From Umezawaea endophytica (GTDB taxonomy: Bacteria; Actinomycetota; Actinomycetes; Mycobacteriales; Pseudonocardiaceae): a stretch of 64,000 nucleotides of DNA. Within the stretch, counting starts at the first letter, position 1; every line of letters begins with the position of its first letter. Shown here one piece after another: positions 1-7,890 of the stretch. Below the pieces are notes generated by a model. The model was not told where the DNA came from and searched no databases. It worked only from the letters and a program-made list of their open reading frames with translations. The stretch spans positions 186,001 to 250,000 of the forward strand of contig NZ_JANYMP010000003.1 of NCBI RefSeq assembly GCF_025061645.1. The letters are read 5' to 3'. The position numbers were made by a program, and so were the translations under genes.

Positions 1-2
1 TG

Positions 3-476
3 CTGCTCTTGCTGTTGTGCGTCCTGACGGCCGCGGGGTGCGCCACGCTCAAGGAGCTGTCCACCCTCTCGGCCCGCATCCAGGATGAGGGCTACATCGG
101 GATTTCCGTCAAGCACAACACCTCCAACGGCTTCGACACGCTGGCCGTCACCGCCTACCGCACCGACGAGCAGAACGCCGACGTCGACGCCCTCTTCCGG
201 CTGATCTGGGACACCTACGCCGAAGACGTCGACCGCGTCGTGGTCACCGTCAACGACGAGTCCACCTCCGCCACCAAGGCCGAACTGCAAGCGGCCTACG
301 GTCCCCGCAAGATCCAACCCGCAGGCGGGACGTCCGGCGCGGGTCACGTCATCGCCTGGATCCTCGTCGCACTCCTGCTTGTCGGCGGCACCACCGCCGC
401 GGTGATCGTCCGCCGCCGTCGCCGCCAGCGGACCAAGCCGCCCCACCAGCCACGTCCGTACTACAAGGAGCCCTGA
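3..476 (+). CDS. lipoprotein-like, single-pass membrane protein (5' end outside window)
   Basis: The reading frame is open to the window edge, so the true start is probably upstream; the visible part begins in a leucine-rich stretch that ends in a lipobox-like LTAAGC, as in a lipoprotein signal peptide. A short soluble domain of about 90 residues follows (DTLAVTAYRTDEQNADVDALFRLIW is part of it in pieces), then a glycine-rich hydrophobic helix near the C-terminus (AWILVALLLVGG...) and an Arg-rich cytosolic tail. Lipid anchor plus C-terminal helix is unusual and may mean only one of them is used. I do not recognise the family. It ends 134 bases before the likely start of the STAND NTPase and could belong to the same transcription unit. 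Confidence 0.6.
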   Translation: MLLLLCVLTAAGCATLKELSTLSARIQDEGYIGISVKHNTSNGFDTLAVTAYRTDEQNADVDALFRLIWDTYAEDVDRVVVTVNDESTSATKAELQAAYGPRKIQPAGGTSGAGHVIAWILVALLLVGGTTAAVIVRRRRRQRTKPPHQPRPYYKEP

Positions 477-610
477 CGCGAAGTTCCCGCACAATTACGG
501 TGTGTGAACATGATGTTGGCCCGATCGTAGGCTCACCGGATCATCCGGATGGCGACATGGGGAGGTCACGTGGGGGAAGCGGTGACAGGCACGCCGTCGG
601 CGGGTGGTTG

Positions 611-3600
611 ATGGCGTCCGAGGAAACCCGCGACGTGACTCCCGGTCACCGGTCGGGCGATGTCCACCAGGAGGCGACCGCCAGTGGCGGGGCCCACGTC
701 ACCCAGGTCGGCCGTGACCAGCACGTCCACTACACCAACGGCGTCCGGGTGCGGCACCGCACGACACCGGGGGCCGTCGTGCACGAGTGCCCCTACCCCG
801 GACTGGCCGCGTTCGGCCCCGAGCAGGCCGAGTGGTTCTTCGGTCGGGACGGACTGGTCGCCGACCTGACCGCGCGCCTGGACCGGCGGCTGGTCGAGGG
901 CGGGGTGCAGGTCGTGGTCGCGCCGTCCGGCGCCGGGAAGTCGTCGCTGCTGCGCGCCGGTCTGCTGCCCGCGCTCGACGACGGCAGGGTGCCGGGCTCC
1001 AACGGCTGGCCGAAGGTCGTGTTCACCCCCACCGCCGAGCCGGTGGCGCGGCTCGCCGCCGCCGTGGCGTCGCTGACCGGCGTCGACCACGTCGACCCGG
1101 CGGACTGCGTGAAGGCGTTGCGCCGCAACGCGGACACCCCGGTCGTGATCGTGGTGGACCAGTTCGAGGAGCTGTTCACCCTGTGCTCGGACGACCGCGA
1201 ACGGCAGGTGTTCCTGGACTCGCTGGTCGAGATCGCCGAGAACGACGGCAAGCCGCTCGGACTGGTCGTCGTGGGCTTGCGCGCCGACTTCTACGCCGCC
1301 TGCGCCGACCACCCCGGCCTGCGGGCCGCGTTGCAGGACGCCCAGCTCGTGGTCGGTCCCATGACGGAGGACGAGCTGCGCGAAGCCGTCCTCCACCCCG
1401 CGGCCGCGGTCGGCCTCGACGTCGAACCGGGCCTGGTGGAACTGCTGCTGCACGACCTCGGCGTCACCACCGGGCAGCGTGCGGAGGACAGGACGAGCTA
1501 CGACGCGGGCAGGCTGCCGATGCTGGCCCACGCGCTGCGGATCAGTTGGCAGCAGCGCAGCGGCTCGACGCTCACCGTGCAGGGCTACCGGGACACCGGC
1601 GGCATCCGCAACGCCATCGCCACCTCCGCCGAGCAGGTCCACGCCCGCTTGGACGACGCCGGACAGCGGACCGCGCGGTCGTTGTTCCTGCGCCTGGTCA
1701 GGATCGGCGACGGCACCGAGGACACCCGCAGGCGCGTCCCCGGCAGCGAACTGGCCGACCAGGACCCCGCGGCGACGGCGGCGGTCATCGACGCGTTCAC
1801 CAGCGCCCGGCTGCTCACCCGGCACCGCGACGAGGTCGAGATCACCCACGAGACCCTGCTGCGCTGCTGGCCCCGGCTGCGGGACTGGATGACCACCGAC
1901 CGCGTCGGCAGGCTGGTCCAGCAGAACCTCGAAGAAGCGGCCACGGCCTGGTCCCGCGCCGACCGCGACCCGTCGCTGCTGTACTCGGGCAGCCGCCTCC
2001 ACACCGCCCGGACCTGGGCCGACAGCGCGCCCGCGGGTGACTTCAGCCCGCTCGTGGACTCGTTCCTGGCCGCCTGCACGCGGGCGCGGCGCCGGTCCGC
2101 CCGCGTCCGCACCGCCGTGGTCTCCGCGCTCCTGGTCGCCGCCGTGGTCGCCTCCACCGCGGCGGCGCTGTTCGCCGTGCAACGCGGCGAAGCCGAGCGG
2201 CAGCGCGACCTGGCCGTGTACAACCGGGTCGTCACGGAGGCCCAGCAGCAGCGGGACGTCGACGCGTCGCTGTCCGCGCAGCTCGACCTGGTCGCCCACC
2301 GCCGCCGCCCCGGCGCGGAGACCGCCGCACGGCTGGTCGGGGCCGCGAACCGTCCGCTGTCGACTCCCCTGACCGGCCACGCGGGCCGAGTCGGTGTCGT
2401 CGCGTTCAGCCCGGACGGGCGCACGCTGGTCACCGGCGGCGTCGACGAGCCCGCGCCCATCCGGGTGTGGGACGTCTCCGACGCCACCCGGCCCGTGCGG
2501 ATCGGGCAGTCGGGCGGTGACGCGAACCCCGTGCACGGGCTCGCGATGAGCCCTGACGGTCGGACCGTCGCCACCGGCGGGCTCATGGGCTCGGTGCGCC
2601 TGTGGTCGATCGTCGACCCCACCCGTCCCGAACCGCTGCGCGAACTCGGCACCGACGACGGCTTCCCAGGCCAGGTGGGCACCATCGGCCTGCTCGCCTT
2701 CAGCCCCGACGGCCGCTTCCTGGCCGCCGCGAACAACCAGGGCACCACGCAGGTGTGGAACCTCGCCGACCCCGCCCTGGCGGGCTCGCCGAGCACGACG
2801 TTCGGCCGCCAGGGCAGCGGCGAGGTCGAGGCGGTGGCGTGGAGCCCCGACGGGCGCACCCTGGCCGTCGGCAACGAGGACGCCGCCGCCGTGCTGTGGG
2901 ACGTGACCGACTACGCCCGGCCGACCGCCGCGAGCCCGAAGCTGACGGGGCACGACGGAGCGGTCGACGCGGTCGCGTTCAGCCCCGACGGGCGCACGCT
3001 CGCCACCGGCAGCCAGGACTCCACCATCCGGCTGTGGGACGTGGCCGACCCCGCCCGCGCCTCGGTGGTCGCCGAGACCCCGCGCAGCGGCCTCAGCGCC
3101 GTGGCCGGAGCTGTCGCGACGGTGGCGTTCAGCCCCGACGGGCGGACGGTGGCGGGCGGCAGCGGTGACACCGTCCGGCTGTGGAACGTCAGCGACCGGA
3201 CCCGCCCCGAGGCCGTCGGCGAACCGCTGCGGGGGCACACGGGGGTCGTCGGCGCGGTGGCGTTCAGCCCGGACGGGCGGACCCTGGCCACCGGGGGCAA
3301 CGACCGGACGGCCCGGCTGTGGCACCTCCCCGGTTCGGTGCTGACCGGACCGTCGGCCACGACCCACTCCGCGGCGTTCAGCCCGGACGGCCGCACCCTG
3401 GCCACCGCCACCGCCGAACCCGCCGTGCGGTTGTGGAACGTCACCGACCCGAATCGCGCCGAGGCGTTGGGCGAGCCGCTGACGGGCCTCACCGACGGGG
3501 TCCTGTCGGTGGCGTTCAGCCCCGACGGCCGCACGCTCGCCGCCGCCTGCGGCTCCGCCGTGCACCTGTGGAACGTCGCCGACCCGGCGCGGCCGACACC

Positions 3601-4408
3601 ACTGGCCGCCCCGCTGACCGGCCACACCGGACCCGTCAACGCGGTCGCGTTCAGCCCGGACGGGCGCACCCTGGCCAGCGCGAGCAGCGACAAGTCGACC
3701 CGGCTGTGGGACCTCGCCGACCCCGCCCGGCCAACCCCGCTCGCGTACCCGCTGGCCACGCGCAGCACCGAGATCGACTTCAACGGCCGCAGCGAGGGCA
3801 TCTACTCGGTCGCGTTCAGCCCGGACGGCCGCACGCTCGCGACCGGCAGCAGCGACCAGACGATCCGGCTGTGGAACGTCTCGGAGCGGACGCGACCCGT
3901 CCTGCTGGGCCCAACGCTGACCGGCCACACCGACACCGTCCTGTCGGTGGCGTTCAGCCCCGACGGCCGCACCCTGGCCACCGGCGGCGCCGACACGACC
4001 GTCCGCCTCTGGAACACCACCGACCCGGCCCGGCCGACGTCGGCCGGGCCGCCGCTGACCGACCTCACCCAGGAGGTGTTCGCGGTCGCGTTCAGCCCCC
4101 ACGGCCACACCCTGGCCACCGGCGGTGCCGACGCCACGGTCCGACTGTGGGACACCACCGATCCCGCGCGGCCCACCTCGCCGGGACCACCGCTGGCCGG
4201 CCACACCGACGCCATCGCCACGCTCGCGTTCAGCCCGGACGGGCGCGTGCTCGCGACCGGCGGCGCGGACCGTTCGGTGCGGCTGACGGACCTCGACGTC
4301 GACCGCAACAGCGCCCGGATCTGCGCCTTCACCCGCGCCGGCCTCACCGCCGAGCGGTGGGACCGCCACGTCGGCACCGACGTGCCCTTCGCCCCGCCCT
4401 GCGCCTGA
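611..4408 (+). CDS. nSTAND1 P-loop NTPase with C-terminal 14-blade WD40 region
   Basis: About 1,265 residues. After a short N-terminal segment with a V-T-Q-V-G-R-D-Q-like motif (a module often seen at the N-terminus of actinobacterial STAND proteins) comes an nSTAND1 NTPase: Walker A APSGAGKSS around residues 104-112 and Walker B VVIVVDQFEELF around 178-189. A hydrophobic segment at roughly 500-520 would anchor it in the membrane with the NTPase inside. From about residue 585 there are 14 WD40 repeats of the AFSPDGRTLATGG...VRLWD type, enough for two seven-blade propellers. STAND proteins are ligand-switched oligomerising ATPases used in signalling, programmed death and defence; the function here is inferred only. 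The frame is open back to a GTG at 500; I prefer ATG 611, but neither start has a strong ribosome binding site. The pseudokinase gene follows after 18 bases, so the two are likely co-transcribed. Confidence 0.85.
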   Translation: MASEETRDVTPGHRSGDVHQEATASGGAHVTQVGRDQHVHYTNGVRVRHRTTPGAVVHECPYPGLAAFGPEQAEWFFGRDGLVADLTARLDRRLVEGGVQVVVAPSGAGKSSLLRAGLLPALDDGRVPGSNGWPKVVFTPTAEPVARLAAAVASLTGVDHVDPADCVKALRRNADTPVVIVVDQFEELFTLCSDDRERQVFLDSLVEIAENDGKPLGLVVVGLRADFYAACADHPGLRAALQDAQLVVGPMTEDELREAVLHPAAAVGLDVEPGLVELLLHDLGVTTGQRAEDRTSYDAGRLPMLAHALRISWQQRSGSTLTVQGYRDTGGIRNAIATSAEQVHARLDDAGQRTARSLFLRLVRIGDGTEDTRRRVPGSELADQDPAATAAVIDAFTSARLLTRHRDEVEITHETLLRCWPRLRDWMTTDRVGRLVQQNLEEAATAWSRADRDPSLLYSGSRLHTARTWADSAPAGDFSPLVDSFLAACTRARRRSARVRTAVVSALLVAAVVASTAAALFAVQRGEAERQRDLAVYNRVVTEAQQQRDVDASLSAQLDLVAHRRRPGAETAARLVGAANRPLSTPLTGHAGRVGVVAFSPDGRTLVTGGVDEPAPIRVWDVSDATRPVRIGQSGGDANPVHGLAMSPDGRTVATGGLMGSVRLWSIVDPTRPEPLRELGTDDGFPGQVGTIGLLAFSPDGRFLAAANNQGTTQVWNLADPALAGSPSTTFGRQGSGEVEAVAWSPDGRTLAVGNEDAAAVLWDVTDYARPTAASPKLTGHDGAVDAVAFSPDGRTLATGSQDSTIRLWDVADPARASVVAETPRSGLSAVAGAVATVAFSPDGRTVAGGSGDTVRLWNVSDRTRPEAVGEPLRGHTGVVGAVAFSPDGRTLATGGNDRTARLWHLPGSVLTGPSATTHSAAFSPDGRTLATATAEPAVRLWNVTDPNRAEALGEPLTGLTDGVLSVAFSPDGRTLAAACGSAVHLWNVADPARPTPLAAPLTGHTGPVNAVAFSPDGRTLASASSDKSTRLWDLADPARPTPLAYPLATRSTEIDFNGRSEGIYSVAFSPDGRTLATGSSDQTIRLWNVSERTRPVLLGPTLTGHTDTVLSVAFSPDGRTLATGGADTTVRLWNTTDPARPTSAGPPLTDLTQEVFAVAFSPHGHTLATGGADATVRLWDTTDPARPTSPGPPLAGHTDAIATLAFSPDGRVLATGGADRSVRLTDLDVDRNSARICAFTRAGLTAERWDRHVGTDVPFAPPCA
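2365..4290 (+). repeat. tandem WD40-encoding repeats (14 units)
   Basis: Fourteen imperfect DNA repeats of roughly 115-200 bases, each containing a near-invariant core reading GCGTTCAGCCCSGACGG (AFSPDG). The cores are much more alike than the linkers, and the spacing is uneven because linkers between blades vary. The repetition also opens long spurious frames on the opposite strand. The same core recurs in the neighbouring gene at 5,265-6,090. Confidence 0.85.
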
Positions 4409-4426
4409 CCGTCCCGAGGAGTCGCC

Positions 4427-6118
4427 ATGACACCACCGCTCACCTCCACCCCGCGCACGCTCGGGCGCTACCGGGTGCTGGGGGAACAGGGCCGGGTGCT
4501 GGTCGGTCGCGGACCGGACGGCGACCTGGTCGCGCTGCGCCTGGCGCGGGAGGCCGACGAGGAGTTCCGGCGCGTGGCCGACGCCGCGAAGGCGATGCCG
4601 GGAGTCCACGCCGCCGCCGTGGTCGACGCGGACGCTTCCGTTCCGTGGCTGGCCTCCGTGTACGTGGTGGGTCCGTCGCTGGACGAGGTGGGGCCGCTGC
4701 CGGAGGAGCCGTTCCGGCGGCTGGCGCGCGAGGCCGCCGCCGGACTGGCCGAGGTGCACGGGGCCGGGTTGCCGCACGGGAACCTCACCGCGTCGACCGT
4801 GCTGCTCACCGAGGACGGCGTCAAGGTCGTGGGCTTCGGCTTCGCGGACCCCGGACACGCGGCGGCCGACGACGTCGCCGCGCTCGGTTCCGTGCTCGCC
4901 TCCGCGTACGGGGGCACGGCGTTGCCACCGATCGTCGAACGCTGCCGGGCCGAGGACCCCGCCGCACGGCCCACCGCCGCACAGGTCGCGGCCGAGTTCA
5001 CCGGCCAGGCCGTCGCTTGGCCGACGGAGGTCCGCGAGCTGATCGACCGACACCGAGCCGACGCGGACCGCCTGGCCGAACCGAACACCAAGCGCGGCAA
5101 GCGTTTCATCCTCGTGGGCGCGCTGGTCGGCGTCGTCGTGCTGGCCGCCGGTCTGCTGTGGGCGCTCCAGCCCACACCGGACGCGCCAGCCGGGCAGGAC
5201 CGTCCCGCGACACCGACCCAGGTGGCCGAACTGTCCGACTCCACCGAGAACGCGAACGGGGTGGCGTTCAGCCCCGACAACCGCACGCTGGCCGTGACGA
5301 GCGCGGACGGCGCGGTGCGGCTGTGGGACACCACCACCCACCAGCAGGTCGGTGAACCGATCACCGGTCTGGACACCGGGATCGCGCTCCCGGTGGCGTT
5401 CAGCCCGGACGGGCGGACGCTCGCCACCGGCGGCATGGTGCCGAGGCTGTGGGACGTGGCCACCCGCCAGTTGCTCGGCGTCCTGAAGGTCCAGGACCGG
5501 TTCGCGGTGGACGGCGCCATGGCGCTGGCGTTCAGCCCGGACGGGCGCCTGCTGGTCACGGCGGGCTTGGGCGACACCCGCCTGTGGAACGTGGGCACCC
5601 ACCAACCGGTCGGCCCCGCTCTGGTGCGGGGCATGCTGGGCGCGGCCTTCAGCCCCGACAGCCGGACCCTGGCGGTGGGTGGCAACGACGGCGGGTTCCT
5701 CTACGACGCGGCTTCCTCGCAGGAGATCGGCCGGGTCGCCCAGGGTGACTGGCTGTTCGGCGTGGCGTTCAGCCCGGACGGCAGGACTCTGGCCACCGCG
5801 GGCGGGGTGGACTCCGGCAACGCCGTGCGGCTGTGGAACACCGCCGACCTGAAGCAGGTCGGCGGGCCCATGGGCGAGGGGATGGGCGGCCTGGCCTTCA
5901 GCCCCGACGGCCGCACGCTCGCCACGATCGGTGGCAACGCGGGCAACACGGGGAGCAACGAATCCGTTCAGCGGTGGGACGTGGCGAGCAGGCAGCAGAT
6001 CGGCGACCCGCTGGGCGGCGGCACCCTGGCACTGGCCTACCGCCCGGACGGCACCCAGCTCGCCGCCACCAGCGGCGGCCCGTCGACCCGCTTGTGGACG
6101 TTGCCGAACGACCGCTGA
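4427..6118 (+). CDS. membrane pseudokinase with 7-blade WD40 propeller
   Basis: 563 residues: a Ser/Thr-kinase-like domain (about 10-195), one transmembrane helix (227-247) and seven WD40 repeats (about 270-563). The kinase fold is recognisable (GRYRVLG start, two conserved-position loops, RPTAAQV end), but the key residues are gone: no glycine-rich loop, the VAIK lysine is Arg38 (VALRL), the HRDLKxxN loop reads HGNLTAST (117-124) and DFG reads GFG (136-138). It is therefore expected not to phosphorylate. Family knowledge: WD40-tailed kinases are common in actinomycetes and cyanobacteria, usually with intact catalytic motifs, as in the gene at 33,846. ATG start, with GAGGAG-type ribosome binding site (CCGAGGAGTCGCC). 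Likely co-transcribed with the nSTAND1 NTPase; it may be a scaffold or ligand-sensing partner. Confidence 0.85.
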   Translation: MTPPLTSTPRTLGRYRVLGEQGRVLVGRGPDGDLVALRLAREADEEFRRVADAAKAMPGVHAAAVVDADASVPWLASVYVVGPSLDEVGPLPEEPFRRLAREAAAGLAEVHGAGLPHGNLTASTVLLTEDGVKVVGFGFADPGHAAADDVAALGSVLASAYGGTALPPIVERCRAEDPAARPTAAQVAAEFTGQAVAWPTEVRELIDRHRADADRLAEPNTKRGKRFILVGALVGVVVLAAGLLWALQPTPDAPAGQDRPATPTQVAELSDSTENANGVAFSPDNRTLAVTSADGAVRLWDTTTHQQVGEPITGLDTGIALPVAFSPDGRTLATGGMVPRLWDVATRQLLGVLKVQDRFAVDGAMALAFSPDGRLLVTAGLGDTRLWNVGTHQPVGPALVRGMLGAAFSPDSRTLAVGGNDGGFLYDAASSQEIGRVAQGDWLFGVAFSPDGRTLATAGGVDSGNAVRLWNTADLKQVGGPMGEGMGGLAFSPDGRTLATIGGNAGNTGSNESVQRWDVASRQQIGDPLGGGTLALAYRPDGTQLAATSGGPSTRLWTLPNDR

Positions 6119-6160
6119 GCGGCGGTGCCGTCGTCACCTCCGACGACGGCACCGGCCGCT
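6118..6160. terminator. bidirectional hairpin terminator between convergent genes
   Basis: Inverted repeat GGTGCCGTCGTC (6124-6135) and GACGACGGCACC (6142-6153) with a 6-base loop, extended by AGCGGC/GCCGCT outside. It starts at the stop codon of the pseudokinase and precedes the end of the convergent DUF4342 gene. There is no T-run, as is usual in GC-rich actinomycetes. Confidence 0.6.
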
Positions 6161-6210
6161 TCGTCCCGTCCGAACGGGACTCCCCTGCCGCGGGAACCCG
6201 CGGCCGCGGA

Positions 6211-6501
6211 CTACACGCGCTCGGCGTCGACCGTCGTCGCGGGCTCACTGCCGGGCTGACTGCGGTTCTCCAGCTTGATCCCGCACTTGCCTGCCAGCGC
6301 GACACCGACACCGATCGTGGTGACCACCGGGGCGGCCAGCACCGCGACCAACCCGAGAGCCACCGGCACCTCCAACACCACGTCGTCCTTGCTGTCACGC
6401 ACGACCACACGACGGTTGACGCCCTCGCCGACCAACCCGCGAACGGCGTCGACCACGGAGTCGACGGTGACACGGTTGAACTCGGGCTTGGATTCGCTCA
6501 T
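6211..6501 (-). CDS. DUF4342 family protein
   Basis: 96 residues. Layout fits DUF4342: an N-terminal helix (VTVDSVVDAVRGLVGEGVNR), a short beta segment with charged turn (RRVVVRDSKDDVVLEVPV), a hydrophobic hairpin-like stretch (ALGLVAVLAAPVVTTIGVGVALAG) and a conserved K/R-C-x-I-xxE end (KCGIKLE). The role of the family is unknown; it is a small membrane-associated protein. Start ATG 6501 was chosen over a longer frame because GAGGAG lies 4 bases upstream. It stands alone between the STAND pair and the glycosidase operon, on the strand of the latter, but with 93 bases between. Confidence 0.75.
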   Translation of the reverse strand: MSESKPEFNRVTVDSVVDAVRGLVGEGVNRRVVVRDSKDDVVLEVPVALGLVAVLAAPVVTTIGVGVALAGKCGIKLENRSQPGSEPATTVDAERV

Positions 6502-6594
6502 GACTCTCCTCGCACTGCGGATGTCCTCGACACCTCCAAGACTGTCCGCTGTGGAACGCCCTGCCATCAGGGTTTCCCCCGACCTCCGCCTGAT

Positions 6595-7890
6595 TCACCC
6601 CTCAGACGCGGCCAGGCGCACGTCGTCGGTGACCGCCAGCGCGAGTTCGCAGAACATCGAGTCCGCCCACGAGAACCACGGCCTGGAGTACGCGGTGGGG
6701 TCGGAGGGGTCGAAGCTCTCGTGGACGCGGCCGGTGCCCGCGTCGGTGTCGGCGATGAGGCGCAGGAGGCGTTCCCGGTCGGCCGCCGTTCCCGTCAGGC
6801 CCTCGACGGCGAGGGCGATCGGCCACACCCGTCCGGGTTTCGTGTGCGGGCTGCCGATGCCACTCACGACGCGACCGCGGAAGTAGTACGGGTTGCCGGG
6901 GCTCAGGGCGAACGCGCGGGTCGCCCGCCAGACATCGGTGTCGACGAGGTCGGGTGCGAGGAGGGGCAGGGAGAGCAGTGACGGTGTGTTGGCGTCGTCC
7001 ATGAGGAGCACGCCGCCGAGCCCGTCGACCTCGTACGCGTAGACGCGCGCGCCGTCGTGGTCGACGATGCCGTGCGCCTCGACACCGTCGACGAGGTCGC
7101 GGGACAGCGCGCGGGCGTCGGCTCCCAGGTCGGTGTCGCCGTAGACCTCCTCGGCGACCTCGGCGATGGCGACCAGCGCCTGTGCCGCGAACAGGTTGGC
7201 CGGGATGTTGTACCCGTAGGTGCACGCGTCGTCCGACGGCCGGAACCCGCTCCACGTCATGCCCGTGACGGCGACGGGCGTGCCACGGCCCCCGCGCGCG
7301 AGCGTCTCGGTGGGGATCGCGCCAGCGCGCTCGAAGCGGTACGGGGACTCGTCGTGCCGCTGTTCCCGACGCAACTGGCCGACGACCGTGCGCGCCACGC
7401 GGTGCGCGCGGGCGTCGAACGCCTCGGTGGAGCCGGTCGCCCGCCACAGCGCGTGCGCGAGCGTGACCGGGTAGGCGAGGCTGTCGACCTCGTACTTCTG
7501 CTCCCAGACGTGCGGATCGCCGCACACGTCGTCGGGCTCGTAGTGCGCTCCCGTCGGCCCGTCGTTGAACGCGTTGGCGTACGGGTCGTGGTCGAGGCAC
7601 GCGAACTGCCTGCGCACCACGGCGGTGACGAGCGCGGCGAGCGGCGGGCACTCGGCGAGGAAGCGCAGGTAGGGCGTCAACTGCGTGGTGGAGTCGCGCA
7701 TCCACATCGCCGGGATGTCGCCCGTGATGACGAACGCGCTGCCGTCCTCGCCGATCGTGATGGTGTCGCGCAGGGTGCGCAGCAGCGCGGCCTCGACCAG
7801 ATCACCGATCCGGTCCCCGGTCGCGGCGCGCACGCGGGCCGCCGCGGTCCCGATCGTCCGCTCGATCGACGGGTCGATCACCGTTGCCAC
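6595..7890 (-). CDS. GH125 exo-alpha-1,6-mannosidase
   Basis: 431 residues, the usual family length. It carries the GH125 (former DUF1237) hallmark GDIPAMWMRDSTTQLTPYL near residue 60, followed by VWEQKYEVDSLAYPV and a C-terminal SRPWFSWADSMFCELAL. Known family members are metal-independent inverting enzymes that remove non-reducing alpha-1,6-linked mannose from N-glycans. No signal peptide, so it acts in the cytoplasm on imported oligosaccharide. The GTG start at 7890 follows AAGGAGG by 8 bases and lies inside the end of the upstream GH3 gene (13-base overlap), so the two are translationally coupled. Last gene of the operon running from the substrate-binding protein at 13,257. Confidence 0.88.
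   Translation of the reverse strand: MATVIDPSIERTIGTAAARVRAATGDRIGDLVEAALLRTLRDTITIGEDGSAFVITGDIPAMWMRDSTTQLTPYLRFLAECPPLAALVTAVVRRQFACLDHDPYANAFNDGPTGAHYEPDDVCGDPHVWEQKYEVDSLAYPVTLAHALWRATGSTEAFDARAHRVARTVVGQLRREQRHDESPYRFERAGAIPTETLARGGRGTPVAVTGMTWSGFRPSDDACTYGYNIPANLFAAQALVAIAEVAEEVYGDTDLGADARALSRDLVDGVEAHGIVDHDGARVYAYEVDGLGGVLLMDDANTPSLLSLPLLAPDLVDTDVWRATRAFALSPGNPYYFRGRVVSGIGSPHTKPGRVWPIALAVEGLTGTAADRERLLRLIADTDAGTGRVHESFDPSDPTAYSRPWFSWADSMFCELALAVTDDVRLAASEG

Noticed and set aside
566-5605. Very long open frame on the minus strand opposite the two WD40 genes
   Set aside because: It is a mirror of the WD40 repeats in GC-rich DNA: the translation is Arg/Gly/Ala-rich with repeated RAERxR patterns, no family motif, and lies fully opposite two convincing genes.
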